Positions 38,094 through 46,380 of a stretch of DNA of 64,000 bases are shown piece after piece. Source of the DNA: Bacillus nitratireducens (lineage in GTDB: Bacteria > Bacillota > Bacilli > Bacillales > Bacillaceae_G); assembly GCF_001884135.1 (NCBI RefSeq), contig NZ_MAOC01000008.1, forward strand, positions 62,001-126,000, in the 5' to 3' direction. The notes under the pieces were generated by a model. It did no database searches, was not told where the DNA came from, and worked only from the letters and a program-made list of their open reading frames with translations. Position numbers and translations under genes: made by a program. The stretch's first letter is position 1. Each line of letters opens with the position of its first letter.

Positions 38094-39467
38094 ATGGTTT
38101 CAAAAATTGAATCTGTTCTTTTAACATTATTTATCTTTTTCTGTATTGGCTTTAGTGTTATCAAATTAGGAGTTTCACCACACATCCCAATTTTATTTGG
38201 TATCGTTCTTTTATTAGCATTTGGATTTATGAAAAAAATCTCTTGGTCTACTATGGAAAAAGGGATGATCAGTAGTATTTCAGCTGGTATTCCATCTATT
38301 TTTATTTTCTTACTTGTAGGCGTATTAATTAGTGTTTGGATCGCTGCCGGAACAATTCCAACTTTAATGGTATACGGCTTCCAGCTTGTATCTCCTAAAA
38401 TTTTCGTTCCAACTGTTTTTGTTGTTTGTGCAATTGTTGGAACAAGTATCGGTAGTGCCTTTACAACTGCCGCAACTGTAGGACTTGCCTTTATGGGCAT
38501 GGGTAGTGCTCTCGGATACGATCCGGCTCTGATCGCTGGTGCAATTATTTCTGGTGCATTCTTTGGAGATAAAATGTCTCCTTTATCTGATACAACAAAC
38601 TTAGCTCCCGCTGTAACGGGTGTAGATTTATTTGAGCATATTCGTAACATGCTTTGGACAACAGTTCCAGCTTTCATTATTGCTTTTATCGCATTTTTCA
38701 TTTTAGGAGGCGGCACTAGTGGAAACGTTGACTTCACAAACTTTATTAGCACATTAGAAAAAAACGCGACGATTTCTATCGTTACACTTATTCCAATTTT
38801 ATTACTGTTCCTATTCGCATTTAAAAAAGTTCCAGCAGTTCCAACATTACTTGCAGGAATTGTGGTAGGAATTATTATTCTCTTTATTTTTAAACCTAGC
38901 ACTTCTTTAGCTGATTTAATGAAAATTATGCAAGACGGTTACGTTTCTAAAACTGGTATAAAAGACATTGATAGCTTACTATCTCGCGGTGGTCTACAAA
39001 GTATGATGATGTCGATTGCCCTTATTTTCCTAGCTCTTTGTATGGGAGGATTATTACAAGGAATGGGTATTATCTCGCAGCTGATGAATATCATCTCTAG
39101 CTTTGTAAAAAATAGTACACGCTTAATTATTTCTACTGCTTCAACTGCAATTGGTGTAAACTTCTTACTTGGTGAGCAGTACTTATCAATCGTTTTAACA
39201 GGACAAGCATTCGCTAATAAATACGATGAAGTCGGTTTAGAACGTCGTAATTTATCACGCGTATTAGAAGATGCAGGTACAGTTATTAACCCGCTCGTAC
39301 CATGGGGAGTAAGTGGTGTATTCTTATCGAATGTCCTTGGCGTTCCGACATTTGATTACCTTCCATTCGCAATTTTCTGTTTAGCTTGCCCAGTCTTAAC
39401 AATTATTGTTGGTTTCACTGGATTTGGTCTTTCGTGGAAGAAAGAAAAAGCAGTACCTGTTTCATAA
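38094..39467 (+). CDS. NhaC family Na+/H+ antiporter-like transporter (T-box controlled)
   Basis: A 457-residue membrane protein with about 11-12 helices. NhaC-family features: GTSIGSAFTTAATVGLAFMG near residue 122, FFGDKMSPLSDTTNLAP near residue 161 and EDAGTVINPLVPWGVSG near residue 397. The family is named for sodium/proton antiport, but members placed under T-box control are predicted to be amino-acid transporters; a tyrosine T-box would make this a TyrT-type importer. RBS AGGAGGGGAAAAC. Monocistronic. Confidence 0.88.
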   Translation: MVSKIESVLLTLFIFFCIGFSVIKLGVSPHIPILFGIVLLLAFGFMKKISWSTMEKGMISSISAGIPSIFIFLLVGVLISVWIAAGTIPTLMVYGFQLVSPKIFVPTVFVVCAIVGTSIGSAFTTAATVGLAFMGMGSALGYDPALIAGAIISGAFFGDKMSPLSDTTNLAPAVTGVDLFEHIRNMLWTTVPAFIIAFIAFFILGGGTSGNVDFTNFISTLEKNATISIVTLIPILLLFLFAFKKVPAVPTLLAGIVVGIIILFIFKPSTSLADLMKIMQDGYVSKTGIKDIDSLLSRGGLQSMMMSIALIFLALCMGGLLQGMGIISQLMNIISSFVKNSTRLIISTASTAIGVNFLLGEQYLSIVLTGQAFANKYDEVGLERRNLSRVLEDAGTVINPLVPWGVSGVFLSNVLGVPTFDYLPFAIFCLACPVLTIIVGFTGFGLSWKKEKAVPVS

Positions 39468-39477
39468 TGTACACATA

Positions 39478-39513
39478 AAAAAAGGATTACCGTAATCGGT
39501 AATCCTTTTTTAT
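39478..39513. terminator. bidirectional intrinsic terminator
   Basis: AAAGGATTACCG-TAAT-CGGTAATCCTTT followed by a T run, between convergent genes. Confidence 0.9.
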
Positions 39514-39519
39514 GCTTTA

Positions 39520-41931
39520 CTATCTATTTGCTTTCTTTCTTCTAAATAACAGAAGTAATCCCGCTCCAACAAACGCCAAACCTGCTCCAATTGTAGAAAC
39601 AACACTTGTACCTGTTTTCGGTAAATCACGTTCTTCTTTATTTTCACTTACAGTTGTTGTTTCTTTTGAGTTTTGATTATCCGTTGTAGTTTGTCCAGAT
39701 CCTGCATTATTTCCATCTTGTTTTGGTTCATTTCCATTATTACCTTCACCTGTTGGTGGTGTTGTTGGATTCTCTCCGTTATTGCCTTCACCTGTTGGCG
39801 GTGTTGTTGGATTCTCTCCGTTATTGCCTTCACCTGTTGGTGGCGTCGTTGGATTCTCTCCGTTATTGCCTTCACCTGTTGGCGGTGTTGTTGGATTCTC
39901 TCCGTTATTGCCTTCACCTGTTGGCGGTGTTGTTGGATTCTCTCCACCAGTTTCCTTATCATCATTCTTCTTCGTTATATCAATTGCATATTTAGCAAAT
40001 TCATTTTCAGATGGTCCAACATATGATATCTTTCCATCTTTCTTTATATGGTTTTGTGCATTTGGTGAAGAATCAAATGTTGTATTTAATTTATCTGCAA
40101 CAATCGGCTTAAACGTCCAATTTTGATCTGCTGCTGGATCAATAATTGGAGTTTCTTGCATATATTTCACAATGATTTGACGTGTTTCATCTTGTGATTG
40201 GTATACAACTTCCCCTTTACTTACACCAGGGAACGTTTGGCTACTTCCACGATAGTTATTTGTAGCTACGATGAACTCTTGATTGTCAGCTACAGGCTTA
40301 CCTTCATACGTCATATTTACAATACGATTCGTATTTCCATTTACAACTTTACCATCTTTATCGTATTTCGCTGGTTGCGTCACGTCAATTTCGTATTTTA
40401 GACCATCTAAAATATCAAAATTATATGTAGGATAACCTATATTTACTAGTGGCTGCTCTTCTGTTTTCGCTGGATCAATTTGATTAAACTGACCAGCAGA
40501 CATTTCAAGCCATTCTTTTACTTGTGCCCCGTTTACTTTTACAGCATATAACGTATTTGGATATACATATAAATCCGCTACGTTTTTAATCGCTAACGTT
40601 CCTGCTGGAATATCTGTATAATATGTAGCACCGTTTCGGCCACCTGCTTTAAATGGTGCTCCTGCAGATAATACTGGAATTCCTTTATATTTACTATATT
40701 GTCCGTTTTCAGCGAATAGCTTTTCTACATACCATTTTTGTGCATTTGTCACAAGTTGTACAGAAGGATCATCTTGTACTAATGAGAAATAACTATTAAT
40801 TGGCGCTGTCGTTTTTCCTACAGCTGTATTCACATAATCAATTGTCGCTTGATGATCATCCTTAATTTCATTAACTAATTTTTGATCAGATTGTACTAAT
40901 GGGTTCCCTTTACTATCAGCAATCGGACGAAGTTGCGGCTTCGATTGCTCTTTTTGTACTTCCCATTTTCCGTTTACCTTTTTCAATTGCATATCAATAA
41001 TACCTAAGTTACTTCCAAACACACCAGGCATTACAACAGGAACACCATTAAATACATCCTTCACTTCAGTATGTGAATGTCCCATTAATACTGCATCTAC
41101 ACCAGGAACTTCTGTTAAATAATATGAAGCGTTTTCCATGCCAACATTGTATCCACTCTTATCAACACCGGAATGCGCTAGTGCAACGATAACGTCTGCA
41201 CCCTCTTCTTTCATTTTCGGTACCATTTTCTTCGCTGTTTGAACAATATCTTTTGCTTTTACTTTTCCTTCTAAATTTGCTTTATCCCAGTTCATAACTT
41301 GGGGCGGAACAAATCCCATTACACCAATTTTCACCTTTTGCTTTTGACCTGATTCATCCTCTACTTCTTTTTCAAAAATATGATATGGTTTAAAGTAATT
41401 TTGGTCATTCTCTTCATTATTATCTTTATCGTCTTTATAGACGTTTGAGTTAATAACTGGGAATTCTGTTTTACTAATCACTTTGTTTAAATAATCTAAA
41501 CCGTAGTTAAATTCATGGTTCCCAAGAGAGATGACGTCATACTTCATTAAATTCATTACACGATATAATGGATGTACATAACTCGGATCCACAGGCTTCT
41601 TCGAATCATTTATTTTATTCGCCACATAATCCCCAAGTGGCGTACCTTGTAATGCATCCCCATCATCAAATAAGACAGAGTTCTTCGCTTCTTCACGCGC
41701 TTTATTAACAAGTGTTGCAGTTTGCACGAGACCTACTTTATTATCTGTTTTCGTTTGATAATAATCGTAATTCATTAAGTTAACGTGAATATCTGATGTT
41801 TCTAAAATTCGTAAGTTAACTGTACTCTCCCCAGCTTTTTCCTCTGCTTGAGCTGTTGTTGGCAGCACTTGCGGTGCTATAACACCAATAGCAATTGTTG
41901 CTCCAGCTAACATTTTTTTTGACTTTTTCAC
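39520..41931 (-). CDS. LPXTG-anchored 2',3'-cyclic-nucleotide phosphodiesterase/nucleotidase
   Basis: An 803-residue wall-anchored enzyme. A signal peptide (to about residue 29, TTAQA) precedes a metallophosphatase domain with LETSDIHVNLMNYDYY, FDDGDALQGTPLGDY, SLGNHEFNYGLDY and LMGHSHTEV, then a 5'-nucleotidase C domain (about 370-590). A Pro/Thr/Gly-rich spacer of five 14-residue repeats (GENPTTPPTGEGNN) follows, then the sortase signal LPKTG, a hydrophobic helix and RRKKANR. It should release phosphate and nucleosides from cyclic nucleotides at the cell surface. GTG start at 41931 with AAGGGGG upstream. PhoP-box-like repeats lie upstream. Confidence 0.94.
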   Translation of the reverse strand: MKKSKKMLAGATIAIGVIAPQVLPTTAQAEEKAGESTVNLRILETSDIHVNLMNYDYYQTKTDNKVGLVQTATLVNKAREEAKNSVLFDDGDALQGTPLGDYVANKINDSKKPVDPSYVHPLYRVMNLMKYDVISLGNHEFNYGLDYLNKVISKTEFPVINSNVYKDDKDNNEENDQNYFKPYHIFEKEVEDESGQKQKVKIGVMGFVPPQVMNWDKANLEGKVKAKDIVQTAKKMVPKMKEEGADVIVALAHSGVDKSGYNVGMENASYYLTEVPGVDAVLMGHSHTEVKDVFNGVPVVMPGVFGSNLGIIDMQLKKVNGKWEVQKEQSKPQLRPIADSKGNPLVQSDQKLVNEIKDDHQATIDYVNTAVGKTTAPINSYFSLVQDDPSVQLVTNAQKWYVEKLFAENGQYSKYKGIPVLSAGAPFKAGGRNGATYYTDIPAGTLAIKNVADLYVYPNTLYAVKVNGAQVKEWLEMSAGQFNQIDPAKTEEQPLVNIGYPTYNFDILDGLKYEIDVTQPAKYDKDGKVVNGNTNRIVNMTYEGKPVADNQEFIVATNNYRGSSQTFPGVSKGEVVYQSQDETRQIIVKYMQETPIIDPAADQNWTFKPIVADKLNTTFDSSPNAQNHIKKDGKISYVGPSENEFAKYAIDITKKNDDKETGGENPTTPPTGEGNNGENPTTPPTGEGNNGENPTTPPTGEGNNGENPTTPPTGEGNNGENPTTPPTGEGNNGNEPKQDGNNAGSGQTTTDNQNSKETTTVSENKEERDLPKTGTSVVSTIGAGLAFVGAGLLLLFRRKKANR
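39743..39945 (-). repeat. 42-bp tandem repeat (about 4.8 copies) in the wall-spanning region
   Basis: Units of 42 bases begin at 39743, 39785, 39827, 39869 and 39911 (last one shortened by 7 bases). They differ only at a few third-codon positions (for example GGTGGT versus GGCGGT) and encode GENPTTPPTGEGNN. Near-identity suggests recent slippage, so copy number may differ between strains. Confidence 0.93.
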
Positions 41932-42044
41932 AAAAAATCCCCCTTATACGATTACCCCAAAATAATGAAGTGAATCTCTATCAGTCCCTAACCACATACC
42001 TTTTTTCTTCTATTAGAGCAATGATCTTCACCTTATCTGACATT

Positions 42045-42131
42045 ATCATATCTAAAGTACTTTCATATCGTCAATATTTTTTGACATACTTCTACAAATT
42101 TTCTGTAAAGTTATTGTAAAATTTTCATAAA
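42045..42131 (-). promoter_or_regulatory. promoter and PhoP-box-like repeats of the LPXTG nucleotidase gene
   Basis: On the minus strand -35 TTGACG (42074-42069) and -10 TATGAT (42050-42045) with an 18-base spacer. Just upstream, hexamers TTTATG, TTTACA, TTTACA, TTTGTA and ATGTCA follow each other every 11 bases (42131 down to 42082), matching the TT(A/C/T)ACA direct-repeat pattern of PhoP boxes. A 160-base leader then precedes the GTG start. Confidence 0.5.
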
Positions 42132-42203
42132 CATATAACATGCCCTTACATTGCTTATACTGCTGAATATGATACAATTACCAATTACAAGGAGGATGAA
42201 TTT

Positions 42204-42983
42204 ATGAAAAAAGTCATCTTAACAATTGTTTGTCTCCTCCTTCTGATCATTTCTTATTCTAATTTTGAAAAGAACGATGAGACAAAACAAAAAGAAAATG
42301 AAAGAAAAACAGAAAAAACATCTGCTCCCAATTGGATTGATAAGCAAACGAATGACTCCTTTTATCACCTCGTATTAGGTGATTCACTCGCAAAAGGATA
42401 TGGCTCAACACAAGGGGGATTTGCCGAATTAGCCTCTAGACAACTAGAAGGACAAATTCATAAACCAATTACGGTAGAAAACCTCGGTGTAAATGGTCTC
42501 ACTACAGATCGTCTCGCTAAAAAAGTCCAGTCAGAAGAAGTTCAACAAAAGATTAGGGAAGCAAATATAATTACTATTAATATTGGAGGAAATAATTTAT
42601 TCCGCTTAAATCGTGATGTAGGTGTTATAGATGGTATTAAAATTTTAAATAAGGAAAAAGCCCGTTTTGAAACGGATGTAAAAAATATTGTAAAGACCGT
42701 TCGAGATCAAAATCCGAATGCTTTACTCATTCTCTCTGAACTCTATAACCCTTTACAACTAGATGACTCCATCTCAAGTTATGCAGATATGTTTTTAGAT
42801 GGTTGGAATGATTCTGTTTATTCTATTTCAAAAGCAAATCAACCGTCGATCGTTTTACCAATTCGCAAATTAATATCGAATGATAAAAAAGAATTACTAT
42901 TTGACCAAGTACACCCAAATGATAACGGTTATGCGATAATTGCCAATACATTTACAAAACAAGTGTTATCCTACAAATATTAA
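42204..42983 (+). CDS. SGNH/GDSL hydrolase, membrane-anchored or secreted
   Basis: A 259-residue SGNH hydrolase. An N-terminal hydrophobic helix (VILTIVCLLLLIISYS) is followed by a charged linker and the catalytic domain: block I LVLGDSLAKGYG (Ser), block II VNGLTTDRLA (Gly), block III INIGGNNLF (Asn) and block V DQVHPNDNGYAI (Asp and His). Such enzymes are lipases or acyl/peptidoglycan esterases; no Cys lipobox is present, so it is probably retained by its signal anchor. RBS AAGGAGGATGAA. Confidence 0.88.
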   Translation: MKKVILTIVCLLLLIISYSNFEKNDETKQKENERKTEKTSAPNWIDKQTNDSFYHLVLGDSLAKGYGSTQGGFAELASRQLEGQIHKPITVENLGVNGLTTDRLAKKVQSEEVQQKIREANIITINIGGNNLFRLNRDVGVIDGIKILNKEKARFETDVKNIVKTVRDQNPNALLILSELYNPLQLDDSISSYADMFLDGWNDSVYSISKANQPSIVLPIRKLISNDKKELLFDQVHPNDNGYAIIANTFTKQVLSYKY

Positions 42984-43055
42984 GGTTACCGTGAAACAAT
43001 TCTATTTTTATACCTTGTCTTTTTTGTTACAATGATAGTGGAAGGGGGCCGTTAT

Positions 43056-43502
43056 ATGGAATCACGCGAGTGGGAACGTATTGTTGATCATCTTCTTTCG
43101 CTAGTGCCTCTTTTTTATCGCAAATTTATGCTTCCTGGAGAGTTTTCTTCTCAAAGACATATGCCGCCATCACATACGCAAGTGTTACTGCTTTTGCATG
43201 AAAATGGTACATTAGCAGTTTCAGAAATTGGCAAGCGGCTAGCGATTTCACGGCCTAACATGACCCCTCTATTAAACAAACTTATTCAAGAAGAACTAAT
43301 AGAGCGTCATTATAGCGAAAAAGATCGACGTGTCATTTTAATTTCCCTAACAACTGAAGGGAAATTACTAGTAAATCAGTATCAACAATTCATTTTAGAC
43401 AAACTAAAAGAAAATTTTCAAACATTATCTGAGGAAGAGCGCGAAAAGCTCATTCATTCTCTTCAAACCATTCAAAATTTAATTTTGAAAACAAACGCAT
43501 AA
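43056..43502 (+). CDS. MarR family transcriptional regulator
   Basis: A 148-residue winged-helix regulator: DNA-recognition region AVSEIGKRLAISRPNMTPLL and wing YSEKDRRVILISLT, then a C-terminal dimerisation helix. The start is the ATG at 43056, with GAAGGGGGCC upstream; a frame from 43032 lacks a site. It follows the SGNH hydrolase by about 70 bases and may be its regulator, though no operator stands out. Confidence 0.88.
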   Translation: MESREWERIVDHLLSLVPLFYRKFMLPGEFSSQRHMPPSHTQVLLLLHENGTLAVSEIGKRLAISRPNMTPLLNKLIQEELIERHYSEKDRRVILISLTTEGKLLVNQYQQFILDKLKENFQTLSEEEREKLIHSLQTIQNLILKTNA

Positions 43503-43532
43503 AGCTGCTTCTAAATAGAAGCAGCTTTATGA
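43499..43532. terminator. hairpin between convergent genes
   Basis: AAAGCTGCTTCTA-AA-TAGAAGCAGCTTT is a perfect hairpin without a strong T run; it may act as a terminator for both genes. Confidence 0.6.
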
Positions 43533-43745
43533 TTCGTAATAATTACCATAGTACACATTTGAATATGGCCATGTCATTAAATACGGCTTTCGTTCTTGAA
43601 CAGGTTGCTGCTCGGGCTGTTGAGGCTGCGGCTGTTGCATTTGCTGTATTTGTTGCTGCGGATATACGCCGAATTGCTGCCTCATATCATTTACAGGATA
43701 ATAATTTATATATGGATATACTTGCGGTACATAGTAATAATACAT
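43527..43745 (-). CDS. Tyr/Gln/Pro-rich small protein, possibly spore-coat type
   Basis: A 72-residue protein of strongly biased composition: MYYYYVPQVYPYINYYPV at the start, a middle of QQ, MQQP and PQQPEQQP, and WPYSNVYYGNYYES at the end. There are about 15 tyrosines. AAAAGGGGGAGAGA is an excellent ribosome site, so it is a real gene. Such Tyr-rich peptides are common among Bacillus spore coat proteins, where Tyr can be cross-linked; that role here is inference from composition only. Confidence 0.72.
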   Translation of the reverse strand: MYYYYVPQVYPYINYYPVNDMRQQFGVYPQQQIQQMQQPQPQQPEQQPVQERKPYLMTWPYSNVYYGNYYES

Positions 43746-43803
43746 TCATTCTCTCCCCCTTTTCCTTAAACATATTCAAAGGGGAAAATGAATGTGACAT
43801 TCT

Positions 43804-44361
43804 TTATATTTGCACAAGTGGTTCTCTAACTTGTTTCTTTCTTTTCTTCAAACGTAACTTACGATTCTTTTCATATAAATAATGCACAACGAAATATGAA
43901 ATTACCCCAAACACAATTCCTATTATCGTCATACCAATTAATACATATACTTCACTCTGTAATAAGCTCTTTAACATCGTAAAAATATGGCTCGAAAACA
44001 AATCTGATATCGTAAATGGTTCATGATGTATTTTCTGTACATCAAATGGATAAATCATTTTCCCTAACGCATAAGCAAACGGAAATAAAAATACTGGGAG
44101 AAACGATATTTTCCCAATAATATTACCAATGACTGCGGCTGGAAAAGATCCTTTTGCTAACCTGACAATTGGATAAAATATTAAATATACGAGCGATGCC
44201 GTATAAATTACCAACATTTCTAAACCAAATCCAATCGCAAAACCTAACGACACTTTCTTTGCTCCTTCTGGTGATCGAAGCAACTTATAATATTGAAACT
44301 TTAATATTCTCCACATCCGCTGAAAAAACGAATATGTTTTCTTAGTTGTTTTCAAATTCAT
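43804..44361 (-). CDS. DUF2062 domain membrane protein
   Basis: A 186-residue protein. The DUF2062 core is visible as YYKLLRSPEGAKKVSLGFAIGFGLE, followed by helices with PAAVIGNIIGKISFLPVFLFPFAYALGK and a last helix near residues 140-165, ending in a basic tail (KLRLKKRKKQVRE). Function of this family is unknown. I start at the ATG at 44361 (NLKTTKKT) with AAAGAG upstream; the frame is open to 44499 through AT-rich DNA without a site. Confidence 0.78.
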   Translation of the reverse strand: MNLKTTKKTYSFFQRMWRILKFQYYKLLRSPEGAKKVSLGFAIGFGLEMLVIYTASLVYLIFYPIVRLAKGSFPAAVIGNIIGKISFLPVFLFPFAYALGKMIYPFDVQKIHHEPFTISDLFSSHIFTMLKSLLQSEVYVLIGMTIIGIVFGVISYFVVHYLYEKNRKLRLKKRKKQVREPLVQI

Positions 44362-44493
44362 CATCTCTTTAACTATATTTTTTCTATCTAGTATGTCCTT
44401 ACATGATATGAAAAACAAATGTAGTTTACTCTTTTTATTATAAATGATATAGAGATGGTTAACCAAATATACATACGACATTTCAATATAAAA

Positions 44494-44540
44494 AAGCACA
44501 CCTCTAATTGTTATTCGTGTCTAAAAATTTGAGGTGCACT
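44494..44540 (-). repeat. solo hairpin resembling an IS3/IS150-type left end, copy 1
   Basis: On the minus strand it reads GTGCACCTCAAATTTTTAGA, CACGAATAACAATTAGAGGTG and then a T run. The copy at 48304-48346 shares the loop AGACACGAATAACAATT and both arms. It also fits a transcription terminator for the immunity-gene array on the minus strand. Confidence 0.5.
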
Positions 44541-45008
44541 TTAGTTGGACGGCTTTTTTCTTATTTATTCTCCTAATGTTTGTCCCATGTCATTTATTTT
44601 TATATCAAGACGAAAAAAGCACTTGTTGCCTTTAATCGACAACCCAGTGCTTTAAGTTCATCTGTTTTTAAGTAGCATAGATTTCTAAGTTTTGTAGTAA
44701 CAGTTTGACAGCCTTTATATGTTGTGACAACTACTACGTTAAAACTTACGAGTTTGTACGAGTTCATTAGTTTTATGTCCATTCCATGTGTTTTTCATCA
44801 TCCAGTAAAATGTCATCTCGCCTAAGCTCGTACTTCGTTTTTCTATTCTATCATTGCACACAGTACTCCATGATGGTACAACCATCATGGAGTATGTACT
44901 TTTTAATAGCTTATTCTTATTCTTTTTCTTTCCACTCCAATAATAAATTCTTTTCTGTTAGCTTGCCTTATGTGCTTATATATCGTTTCAACTTTAAACA
45001 TTAGATGG
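44541..45008. other. 468 bases without a recognisable gene; two hairpins
   Basis: I see no supported gene. A minus-strand terminator-like hairpin lies at 44613-44652 (AAGCACT...AGTGCTT then TTTTTT). A near-perfect hairpin lies at 44865-44893 (ACTCCATGATGGT-ACA-ACCATCATGGAGT), followed by a T run on the plus strand. A 60-codon minus-strand frame at 44600-44782 has no ribosome site and looks spurious or relic. Confidence 0.5.
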
Positions 45009-45470
45009 TTAGATGCTCTTAATTACCTCATTAACAGATTCACTAAACATATCAGGGTCTTCATTTTTTATATCAATCAATAATTCTTTAATACTAATCG
45101 TAATTGATGGATCAAATCCCGAAAGTACTTTTCCATATGCTAATCTTACTTGAGGGTAATTAAGAATTCTATAATGTAAAATTTCTACCCATTCTTTAGC
45201 TGAGTTAATCATCTTTGGAAAAGCTTTAACAATACATACAAGTCCTTCTTCTATGTTATTTTTATATAAGCTCTCTATTCCATGAATCAAACCAAACATA
45301 ACCTCAAATTGCTCGGTCTCATCATCCAGAACTAAACATAACTCTGCAATAACAGAGACGTCGTTATACGCTATTACTTCCATTAATGACTCATTAAAAT
45401 CTCGTATCTCATTCTCACTTTCTAATAAACGATTATCGTATAATCTTTTTAAATGACTCTTTATATCCAA
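45009..45470 (-). CDS. Imm30-like immunity protein
   Basis: A 153-residue acidic, helical protein: MDIKSHLKRLYDNRLLESEN at the start, a core with EQFEVMFGLIHGIESL and INSAKEWVEILHYRILNYPQ, and a C-terminal SIKELLIDIKNEDPD. The pattern and its place beside toxin fragments fit the Imm30 immunity family, which protects against a polymorphic toxin; I assign this from memory and context. Last intact gene of the minus-strand immunity array. Confidence 0.6.
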   Translation of the reverse strand: MDIKSHLKRLYDNRLLESENEIRDFNESLMEVIAYNDVSVIAELCLVLDDETEQFEVMFGLIHGIESLYKNNIEEGLVCIVKAFPKMINSAKEWVEILHYRILNYPQVRLAYGKVLSGFDPSITISIKELLIDIKNEDPDMFSESVNEVIKSI

Positions 45471-45492
45471 AGATAATCACCCTTTCCATATT

Positions 45493-45705
45493 TTATTTAT
45501 CAAATAAATGCAGATACAGCTCTTTGTTTCTTTTAATAACTCCTCGTAAACCCTCTCTTATATCCTCAGTATACAAACCATCTTTTATATAAATTCTTCG
45601 AGCATCCAAACTATCATGAGCTAAGGTTTAAATACTCCTTTGATTTTCTCCTGATAGACCATATATATATATTTCACGATGTCTCCCACCGGTTTCTTCA
45701 TTTTA
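45493..45705 (-). pseudogene. C-terminal fragment of a second toxin-like protein
   Basis: One frame reads NEETGGRHREIYIYGLSGEN, QRSI, a TAA stop, then TLAHDSLDARRIYIKDGLYT, EDIREGLRGVIKRNKELYLH and LFDK before its natural stop at 45493. No start or ribosome site precedes it. The compact conserved-looking end, directly upstream of the Imm30-like gene, suggests the catalytic tip of a polymorphic toxin left by recombination with its cognate immunity gene. I do not recognise the toxin family. Confidence 0.6.
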
Positions 45706-45747
45706 AAATGTTTCTTTTATCATAGTTCATTTATTTTTTTGCATAAC

Positions 45748-46164
45748 TTAATCCTCTCGAACTAAATAGCTTTTATTCTTATCTTCCCAGTTATTCGGAA
45801 TATATTCTTCAAAAGATATTGATTCCGGATAATTAGAATAAAAAATTAAACGATCAAAATCTATTAAAAAACATGGGTTATAATCATAATAGGCTTCTTC
45901 TCTATTAGCTCTTAATTCCCTTAAAAATTCAAACCTAATATCTTCTGTAAATTTTTCATATTTTTCTATCCTTTCTAAAAAATCAGCTATTGTAGTCTCA
46001 TTTAAAATACAAATGCCTTTTCTTTCTTCTCGATATTCACTAGGAGCGTACCCAGCTTGATTATAATCTAAATACCATAAATCCGATTCAGTTATATACC
46101 AATTAAATTTATTTTTATATTTTACACCTACTATAATATTTTCTGCATATAAAGACTTAATCAT
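45748..46164 (-). CDS. uncharacterised small acidic protein, probable immunity protein
   Basis: A 138-residue protein rich in Tyr, Glu and Asp (KSLYAENIIVGVKYKNKFNW, YNQAGYAPSEYREERKGICI, CFLIDFDRLIFYSNYPESIS, FEEYIPNNWED). No signal peptide, membrane helix or known motif. It starts at an ATG with a GAGAGGATAAC ribosome site. Location among toxin tips and immunity genes, acidic composition and size suggest an immunity protein, but no family is recognised. Confidence 0.6.
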   Translation of the reverse strand: MIKSLYAENIIVGVKYKNKFNWYITESDLWYLDYNQAGYAPSEYREERKGICILNETTIADFLERIEKYEKFTEDIRFEFLRELRANREEAYYDYNPCFLIDFDRLIFYSNYPESISFEEYIPNNWEDKNKSYLVRED

Positions 46165-46195
46165 TTAATTAGTTATCCTCTCTTACTTAATAAGT

Positions 46196-46345
46196 TTAGC
46201 GTTTTTTAATAATATACCAACTATCGACTAATGGGGGCGGGTAATTCTTATACAACACCTTCAAATCCATATTTATCAAAGCGTTGTCGTTAAATTTGAA
46301 TATTAATTCAAATCCATAAATTTTTATGTAATTTTTTATATTACT
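46196..46345 (-). pseudogene. C-terminal remnant of another immunity-type gene
   Basis: About 45 codons remain in frame: NIKNYIKIYGFELIFKFNDN, then ALINMDLKVLYKNYPPPLVD and SWYIIKKR before TAA at 46196. The ending looks like a real protein C terminus, but no start codon or ribosome site precedes it and its 5' side abuts a terminator. I read it as the tail of a deleted immunity gene. Confidence 0.5.
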
Positions 46346-46380
46346 AAAAAACCTTGAAAGACATATAGCCAATCAAGGTT
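46343..46380 (-). terminator. terminator-like hairpin downstream of the DUF2185 gene
   Basis: AACCTTGA pairs with TCAAGGTT around a 15-base loop and is followed by TTTTAG on the minus strand. The 120 bases between it and the DUF2185 stop codon contain nothing I recognise. Confidence 0.6.

Noticed and set aside
39743-39945. Possible CRISPR array
   Set aside because: The repeats are contiguous 42-bp coding units without unique spacers.
39648-40026. Long frames in other phases over the LPXTG gene's repeat region
   Set aside because: The 42-bp unit is a multiple of three, so every phase stays open across it; only the minus-strand 803-codon frame encodes a coherent protein.
44600-44782. 60-codon minus-strand frame in the gap before the Imm30-like gene
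   Set aside because: No ribosome site, no recognisable motif, and its 3' end forms a terminator-like hairpin; probably spurious or debris.
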